Origin: Turicibacter sp.
Lineage (GTDB): Bacteria; Bacillota; Bacilli; MOL361; Turicibacteraceae
Length of the DNA: 12,382 nucleotides
Assembly (NCBI GenBank): GCA_030531025.1
Contig: JAUMTV010000089.1
Location: 1 to 12,382 of the forward strand
Direction: 5' to 3'
Both the position numbers and the translations under genes were made by a program. How positions within the stretch are numbered: position 1 is the first letter of the stretch; each line of letters begins with the position of its first letter. Of this stretch, positions 8,052-12,382 are shown one piece after another. The notes under the pieces were generated by a model that saw nothing but the letters and a program-made list of their open reading frames with translations, ran no database searches and had not been told where the DNA came from.

Positions 8052-8061
8052 AACTTTCTCC

Positions 8062-8589
8062 TTAAAATACATTTATTATAATTAAAAATAGATAAATACC
8101 TAATGAAATTAAAAATAAAATTAGAGCTACATTATAAATTTTCTGTTTCTTTTCTAAGACTTTACGTGCTGAGATAACCAGATCTTGATATTTAGGAACT
8201 AAAAATTGGGCAACTAGTAATTCATCTAGCTGCATAGTTGCTTCATCAAAACCTCTTTTTACATCTAATCGGCTTACTTTTCCTAATAAAATTACTGTTA
8301 CCATTAAGATTAATGCAATTCCACCAGTAATAATGGTAATAGCCATTCCACTATCTTGTAGCGCTATTTTATAAAATTGTGATAGTGACTCTATTTCTTC
8401 TAATGTACTTACATCGTTAGCATTACTTAATACCCATCCTAAAAAAACACCTATAATACCAAACGATATACCTACTCGGTTATATAGACTTTCAATTGCT
8501 GAGTAAACTTGATCATATTCACGATGCAATATATCTAATAAAAACTTACTACTTTTAATATCTTCAGAATATTGTTCTTCCGTAGACAT
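8062..8589 (-). CDS. Three-TM membrane protein, PycTM/DUF5706-like in layout
   Basis: This 175-aa protein has a charged N-terminal helix (about 8-36, including FLLDILHREYDQVYSAI), a first membrane segment (about 39-57, GISFGIIGVFLGWVLS), a loop of about 25 residues, a second segment (about 82-103), a cytosolic stretch of about 45 residues rich in Lys/Glu/Asp, and a third segment at the C-terminus (about 151-173). An amphipathic helix running into two close TM segments, then a soluble part and a final TM, resembles the PycTM (DUF5706) effectors of Pycsar defence and, more loosely, SLATT-type proteins. No nucleotide cyclase is next to it, so a Pycsar role is not supported here. The ATG follows AGGAGG by 7 nt behind its own strong promoter. 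The membrane topology is clear; the family link is an inference. Confidence 0.75.
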   Translation of the reverse strand: MSTEEQYSEDIKSSKFLLDILHREYDQVYSAIESLYNRVGISFGIIGVFLGWVLSNANDVSTLEEIESLSQFYKIALQDSGMAITIITGGIALILMVTVILLGKVSRLDVKRGFDEATMQLDELLVAQFLVPKYQDLVISARKVLEKKQKIYNVALILFLISLGIYLFLIIINVF

Positions 8590-8617
8590 GAATCCGCCTC
8601 CTTTTTATTAGATACTC

Positions 8618-8646
8618 ATTTTATCATTAAACAAACGACCGTTCAA
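8618..8646 (-). promoter_or_regulatory. Strong promoter of the membrane-protein cassette
   Basis: The minus strand carries a -35 TTGAAC (8641-8646), a 17-bp spacer and a -10 TAAAAT (8618-8623) with a TGA extension in front. This is the closest match to consensus in the window. It makes the two-gene cassette independent of the operon upstream. Confidence 0.8.
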
Positions 8647-8690
8647 TTATTTTCCATATTTTTCAACAAAAAAATAAACCATTTAATTAT

Positions 8691-8714
8691 AAAAAAGAGG
8701 ATTTCTCCTCTTTT
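8691..8714 (-). terminator. Intrinsic terminator of the GHKL ATPase operon
   Basis: A perfect 9-bp stem AAAAGAGGA/TCCTCTTTT (8693-8701 with 8706-8714) has a 4-nt loop. On the minus strand it is followed by T6. The stem contains part of the stop codon of the 252-aa gene (8713-8715). Confidence 0.88.
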
Positions 8715-9471
8715 ATCCTTTATAAATATTACTTAAATCAGCATACAAACTTAAATACTGTAAGAATAGGACTTCTAGTTCTTCTTTACTCATCATGGGT
8801 GACATGACAATAGGATAACTTTTGTTAAATTCAAAGATGACACGACGTCCAACACGCTCATCTTTTCCTAGATCATCACGGCCTTTAATTTTTGCTTTTA
8901 AGATTTTTCCTAAGCGGCGATCATGAATAATATCTAGGACATTGATTAAGAACTTATCATTACGGAAAATTTCATATTTGATAATGTAGTTATATAAATC
9001 AAGATTTTCAACAATTAAGTGATAATATTTTTCACGTTCCTCTTCTGAAACATTATCCTTAATATATTGGGCCCCTAAAATACATTTGTAAACATAGTTC
9101 TCCCAATCAAATTTTTTAAGAACAATATTATGAAAATATTTGATATTATCTTTTATTTCTGGATACTGACTGATTAAATAGTCACGTTTATAAACACAAA
9201 ACAAAGAATACCAAAACATCTCATTAAAATGAATGTCCCGATCTGTTTCAAGATAATAATTTGATAAAACATCAAAAGCTTCAAAAAACAGTTCTATTTT
9301 ACGAGCTTCATTAGCCGTGTGTAAATAAATCGGGAAATCAGGAGCTTCATCTAAATAGACACTCTCTTCTGTAAAGTAATCATCACGTTCTAAAAGGTTT
9401 CCATCTAAGAAGTCTTTATAAAATTGTTCCGTTTTCAAATACTCTTTTTTCAATAACTTAACTTCCAACAT
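8713..9471 (-). CDS. Unknown helical protein (252 aa), third gene of the GHKL ATPase operon
   Basis: I do not recognise this family with confidence. The protein looks mostly alpha-helical and is rich in Tyr, Phe, Asp, Glu and Lys. It has no signal peptide or membrane segment. A helical N-terminal half (about 1-130) contains clusters such as NEMFWYSLFCVYKRDYL (83-99). A basic patch, DRRLGKILKAKIKGRDD (184-200), is followed by GRRVIFEFNKSYPIVM (208-223), which could form a short strand region before a final helix. I see no nuclease, ATPase or methylase motif. The ATG lies behind a GGGGG ribosome site and overlaps the end of the 282-aa gene by 14 nt, a sign of translational coupling and probably a fixed-ratio complex. 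Its stop codon sits in the operon terminator. It is probably a dedicated partner of the ATPase; its activity is unknown. Confidence 0.85.
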   Translation of the reverse strand: MLEVKLLKKEYLKTEQFYKDFLDGNLLERDDYFTEESVYLDEAPDFPIYLHTANEARKIELFFEAFDVLSNYYLETDRDIHFNEMFWYSLFCVYKRDYLISQYPEIKDNIKYFHNIVLKKFDWENYVYKCILGAQYIKDNVSEEEREKYYHLIVENLDLYNYIIKYEIFRNDKFLINVLDIIHDRRLGKILKAKIKGRDDLGKDERVGRRVIFEFNKSYPIVMSPMMSKEELEVLFLQYLSLYADLSNIYKG

Positions 9472-10306
9472 ACATCCCCCTAACAGCTGTCGTAAACTTC
9501 TCTAGGATTCGATCTGAGATTAAGGCAATGACTTCATCGATATTATCAAAACTCACCCGTTCAATCATTTTCTTTCTCATGAGGTTATATAATTTCAAAT
9601 CTAACCCATTCTCAGGTACATCGATTTCATCTAAGTCAATCTCTTCACCATCTTGACTATGATTCATAATAAACTGTGTTAACGCACGTTGAAGTCCCAT
9701 ATAAACATAAACATTGTTTAAAACAGAACTCTTCGGTGAATCAATAAACTGGAAATTCTCATTTTTATAATAAATGATAATCGTCTCGATCCCAAGCTCA
9801 ATCTTAATCTCTGATTTCAACTGAGGATCTAATTTCTTCTCAAACAATTCAAGTGGCTTCACTTGACTTCCGTCAAATGTCACTGGATTAGAAAAACCAA
9901 GGATTGAATTTTTTGACACCATGATCTCTGATTTGACCGCGTCATAAAATGAATTAAGCTCTTCATTATCTTCAAAACTAATATCTTCTTTTGCAAGCAG
10001 TTGCAATTGAAAATTCGTACGCTTAGATAACGAAATTCGAGACTTTGAAATCTCAACCGTGTTCTGATGTTGATCTAAATAATAAAACTTATTATCTTTT
10101 GATTGCACAACTAATACAAGTTGTGCTTTTTTCTGCTCAATTAAATTTAAAATGAACTCTGAACTAATTTCATATTTAATGACAATACAATAATTTTGAG
10201 TATTCTCTTGTAAATCAACATCAAATAAAAACTCACTGCTTGGATAACTTGTTGATGTATTCGTTAAAAGTGGATATGGGAAATTTGCATCCTTTTTATA
10301 AATCAT
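9458..10306 (-). CDS. Unknown protein (282 aa), second gene of the GHKL ATPase operon
   Basis: I do not recognise this family. I place the start at the ATG 10304-10306, 1 nt after the stop of the ATPase gene and 10 nt after GGAGGTG (10317-10323). The longer reading from 10336 would begin upstream of that ribosome site and adds an unlikely MYIMWRWRFN leader. The N-terminus (MIYKKDANFPYPLLTNTSTS) has a Pro/aromatic motif, then alternating hydrophobic residues suggest a beta-rich domain (about 20-110: FLFDVDL, YCIVIKYEI, AQLVLVVQS, KFYYLD). A middle part with a predicted strand (about 173-192, IKIELGIETIIIYYKNENF) leads into a helical C-terminal third (about 198-270). I see no catalytic motif or membrane segment. 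A structural, adaptor or recognition subunit is the simplest reading. It overlaps the downstream gene by 14 nt. Confidence 0.87.
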   Translation of the reverse strand: MIYKKDANFPYPLLTNTSTSYPSSEFLFDVDLQENTQNYCIVIKYEISSEFILNLIEQKKAQLVLVVQSKDNKFYYLDQHQNTVEISKSRISLSKRTNFQLQLLAKEDISFEDNEELNSFYDAVKSEIMVSKNSILGFSNPVTFDGSQVKPLELFEKKLDPQLKSEIKIELGIETIIIYYKNENFQFIDSPKSSVLNNVYVYMGLQRALTQFIMNHSQDGEEIDLDEIDVPENGLDLKLYNLMRKKMIERVSFDNIDEVIALISDRILEKFTTAVRGMYVGS

Positions 10307-10307
10307 A

Positions 10308-12209
10308 TTAAATCGCCACCTCCACATAATATACAAATTTTAATGATTTATTATAAGTGGATTTTAATTTCAAATCAAGTTGAGCAATCCCTTTATTAAT
10401 ACTCACGTTCTTAATCAAATTCCCCTCAATTGCTAGATTTGATCCCGTTGTTAAATCCTTAGCACTTTCATAACTTTCATTCATACTAAACTCATTATCA
10501 TATTCATTTCCCATTCCATCAATCACAGCTAAAGAAACACTACACGTTTTAGCACGCTTAATGTCATAACTAGTTGAAAAATCAAACTTAACTAGTTCGC
10601 GATTATTAAGCAATATACGTTCCACCATCTCAGGATTTGCTTTAAACGTCACAATATTCTCTTCGTGCTCTCCACGATTTTTCACCTGTTTAGGTGGTTT
10701 CTTTTCTTTCGATTTTGATTGACCTTTTTCTTTTTGTTGACGTTTCTTTGTTTTTTTACTTTCTGGCTTCACTTTAACTAACGTTTGTTCTTTCTTACCA
10801 TGATTCAACTGAACAGTTGGTGAAGACTTTGCGAGATCTTGTTTGAATTGATTTTCAACTTCGTATAACACATCACCTGTATCCATTAATCCATCCGTTG
10901 GATTGTTTTTCTTGATCGCATCTTCAATCACTTTCGCAATCACATTTGAAATATTATTAATAAAACGTTTCGCATTACGCTTTTCTTTTTGATCTTTAAT
11001 ATGACCATCTGATAATTCGGTATGTGATTCATTTTCAAGTGACTTCAAGAACGCATCTTCTTCCATTGATTTAGGAATCAATACCGCATTAAAAGGCTTA
11101 TTGACATTATTTTTGACTTTCTTATCTTCAATCTTCATTCCAATCGTACGAATAATCGCAACACGACCTTTTGAAATAGACGGATTATAGTTAAAGTATA
11201 AATTGAAATGATACTCCTGCTTCGTATCCTTAATCACAATCTCTTGTGGTTCACTTTTCGTATACGTATCAAAATAAAGCGGTGTAAATTCATCTTTAAT
11301 TTCCTCTAACTTCTGAACATAATAATCAGCATTTTTCACATACTGCTCAATCGTTGTGGCCGTGATTGGCTTATCATTGACAATGACTTCTAAACGTTGT
11401 TGTAAAATAGCAACAAAGAAACTGTCACAAATACTTTTAATAATTTCATCCTCTTTATTGAACTGATCGCGTAAAAACGGAATGATAATTTTTAATCCAC
11501 GTGTCTTTTTTTCAAAAACTTCATGGAAGTGATTTTCAAATGGATAAAATTTCGTTGTTTTTTCATCTACTTGCTTAACATCTGTGAAATATCCGGTTGA
11601 ACGATAATAGTTACCTTGATATTGATGCTCAATTAACTGAACAGTCCCACCTAAATGTTGATCTCCAAATTCATCACAATTGGCAAAATACATCATATAC
11701 AACTCAGATGCCGCATTAGATGCAATTTTCCCAATCCCATGTGAACCTCCACGTGATTTTTCTAATCCTTGATCAGACTCCTCACTATGAACCCCCTTGT
11801 TATAGGCATAAATACTCCATGTATCATCTTTTGATGTACTTTGGCCATTACGTGCACCACGTAAACCTTTTGTATTTGAATCTTCAAATGAAATATAAGC
11901 CACTGACTCTTCATCCATCTTATTTTTCATATGAGCAATCGTTTCTTTCGTATAACTATTACGACCTTCTAAACAATGAATACGCTCCTTAATCTCTTCA
12001 ATCCCAGGAATAAAATCTTTATGAATTGTCCCTGTCTTAATCGTTACTACAACGGGCCCTTCAGACTGAGGTAAACGACCATCTAATGAATTCTGAATAT
12101 TCTCTCGGACAAGCCCAGAAATCCCAAAATCATAAAACCTCTCTAGCACCTTATTAAAAGCCGCTTCTTCTATACAAGGAATAGAAGAAAACTTCCAAAA
12201 ATCACTCAT
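10308..12209 (-). CDS. GHKL-fold (Hsp90/MutL/MORC-like) ATPase, first gene of a three-gene operon
   Basis: This 633-aa protein carries a Bergerat ATP-binding fold near its N-terminus. The N-box is RENIQNSLD (35-43; E36, N40, D43), the G1 region is FEDSNTKGLRG (108-118; D110, G115, G118), and the G2/lid region is RGGSHGIGK (153-161). A further TRGLKIIIP segment (236-244) fits the Thr/Gly strand that closes the pocket. An S5-like transducer region probably follows (about 250-440, with GRVAIIRTIGMKI at 348-360). A very Lys-rich linker (about 477-511) then separates a beta-rich C-terminal domain (about 518-633). ATP-driven dimerisation is typical of the fold, as in MutL and MORC. The ATG follows a GGAAGGG ribosome site and an extended -10 promoter. 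The two downstream genes are tightly coupled. Neither a Z1 nor an AIPR partner is present, so this is not a standard mza system. Defence is inferred from its neighbours. Confidence 0.93.
   Translation of the reverse strand: MSDFWKFSSIPCIEEAAFNKVLERFYDFGISGLVRENIQNSLDGRLPQSEGPVVVTIKTGTIHKDFIPGIEEIKERIHCLEGRNSYTKETIAHMKNKMDEESVAYISFEDSNTKGLRGARNGQSTSKDDTWSIYAYNKGVHSEESDQGLEKSRGGSHGIGKIASNAASELYMMYFANCDEFGDQHLGGTVQLIEHQYQGNYYRSTGYFTDVKQVDEKTTKFYPFENHFHEVFEKKTRGLKIIIPFLRDQFNKEDEIIKSICDSFFVAILQQRLEVIVNDKPITATTIEQYVKNADYYVQKLEEIKDEFTPLYFDTYTKSEPQEIVIKDTKQEYHFNLYFNYNPSISKGRVAIIRTIGMKIEDKKVKNNVNKPFNAVLIPKSMEEDAFLKSLENESHTELSDGHIKDQKEKRNAKRFINNISNVIAKVIEDAIKKNNPTDGLMDTGDVLYEVENQFKQDLAKSSPTVQLNHGKKEQTLVKVKPESKKTKKRQQKEKGQSKSKEKKPPKQVKNRGEHEENIVTFKANPEMVERILLNNRELVKFDFSTSYDIKRAKTCSVSLAVIDGMGNEYDNEFSMNESYESAKDLTTGSNLAIEGNLIKNVSINKGIAQLDLKLKSTYNKSLKFVYYVEVAI
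10317..10323 (-). promoter_or_regulatory. Ribosome binding site that fixes the start at 10306
   Basis: GGAGGTG on the minus strand lies within the last codons of the ATPase gene, 10 nt before the ATG at 10304-10306. The alternative upstream ATGs (10336 and 10327) have no comparable site in front of them. Confidence 0.7.
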
Positions 12210-12247
12210 AAATCCCTTCCTTTACAAAAATATCTTTTTTTGATCTC

Positions 12248-12277
12248 ATTATACCAAGTTCGACATTTTTCTCACAA
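12248..12277 (-). promoter_or_regulatory. Promoter of the GHKL ATPase operon
   Basis: The minus strand carries -35 TTGTGA (12272-12277), an 18-bp spacer and a perfect -10 TATAAT (12248-12253) preceded by TGG, an extended -10. Transcription would start near 12241, giving a leader of about 32 nt with the GGAAGGG ribosome site. Confidence 0.75.
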
Positions 12278-12289
12278 TAGTAAGGTATT

Positions 12290-12320
12290 AAAAAAGATTA
12301 GTTTTCATCAAACTAATCTT
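12290..12320 (-). terminator. Intrinsic terminator of the gene entering from the right edge
   Basis: A perfect 11-bp stem AAGATTAGTTT/AAACTAATCTT (12294-12304 with 12310-12320) has a 5-nt loop. It is followed on the minus strand by T6. It isolates the ATPase operon promoter from upstream transcription. There is no T-run on the plus strand, so it acts one way. Confidence 0.85.
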
Positions 12321-12336
12321 CTATCGTTATTAAATC

Positions 12337-12382
12337 CTATAACACCCGATTAAATAAGGCTGTAGAGTAATCCATGATATCC
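12337..12382 (-). CDS. C-terminal end of an unidentified gene (runs off the window)
   Basis: An open minus-strand frame enters from the right edge and reads DIMDYSTALFNRVL before a TAG stop (12337-12339). An intrinsic terminator begins 17 nt later, which is where a gene end would be expected, and this supports the frame being real. Fourteen residues are too few to name the protein. Confidence 0.5.
   Translation of the reverse strand, partial: DIMDYSTALFNRVL

Noticed and set aside
8062..8589. Complete Pycsar or CBASS system
   Set aside because: No nucleotide cyclase or CD-NTase gene is in the window; only a possible membrane effector is present.
10307..10336. Longer N-terminus (MYIMWRWRFN) for the 282-aa protein
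   Set aside because: It would start upstream of the only good ribosome site and overlap the ATPase gene by 29 nt; the ATG at 10306 has the site GGAGGTG at 10 nt.
11720..11992. Plus-strand open frame inside the GHKL ATPase gene (90 codons)
   Set aside because: It lies opposite the conserved ATP-binding region of the ATPase, which is clearly the real coding frame.
8713..12209. Known mza (MutL/MORC-Z1-DUF-AIPR) system
   Set aside because: The ATPase type fits, but neither partner looks like Z1, AIPR or a PD-(D/E)XK DUF protein, and the gene count and sizes differ.

Overview
The window is A+T-rich, with plain Shine-Dalgarno sites of the AAGGAG/AGGAGG type, TTGNNN/TATAAT promoters and hairpin-plus-T terminators. 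This is what a low-GC Bacillota (Firmicutes) chromosome looks like. The lineage could be Turicibacter or Erysipelotrichia-like, but that is a guess from style and protein flavour, not a search. I see no rRNA, tRNA, CRISPR array, integrase or insertion sequence. Almost everything is on the minus strand; the single plus-strand gene is an Rpn-family nuclease.

Left part (1-1708): the 5' part of a pRiA4b ORF-3-family gene runs off the left edge. A small acidic hypothetical protein with a GTG start lies just upstream of it. Across a roughly 200-bp divergent promoter region is a GTG-started Rpn-type PD-(D/E)XK nuclease, which ends at a 16-bp bidirectional terminator shared with hsdR.

Centre (1736-7790): a complete Type I restriction-modification operon reads hsdM-hsdS-hsdR on the minus strand. 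It has a zero-gap hsdM/hsdS junction, an extended -10 promoter, and a perfect inverted repeat lying over the predicted transcription start.

Between the two large minus-strand blocks (7852-8646) is a self-contained two-gene cassette with its own strong promoter and terminator. It encodes a three-TM protein that resembles PycTM/DUF5706-type effectors in layout, and a 52-residue basic protein.

Right part (8691-12277): a three-gene operon with its own promoter and terminator encodes a GHKL-fold (Hsp90/MutL/MORC-like) ATPase of 633 aa, a 282-aa protein of unknown family, and a 252-aa helical protein of unknown family. The ATPase motifs are clear, the partners are not recognisable, and no Z1, AIPR or nuclease partner of the known MORC-like mza systems is visible. 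This operon is the best candidate for an undescribed system, probably anti-phage defence judging by its neighbours. The last bases carry the C-terminus of another minus-strand gene followed by its terminator.

Taken together, the window looks like a defence island: Type I R-M, an Rpn nuclease, a possible membrane effector cassette and a GHKL ATPase operon, each in its own transcription unit. The defence role of the last two is inferred from context, not shown by the sequence.
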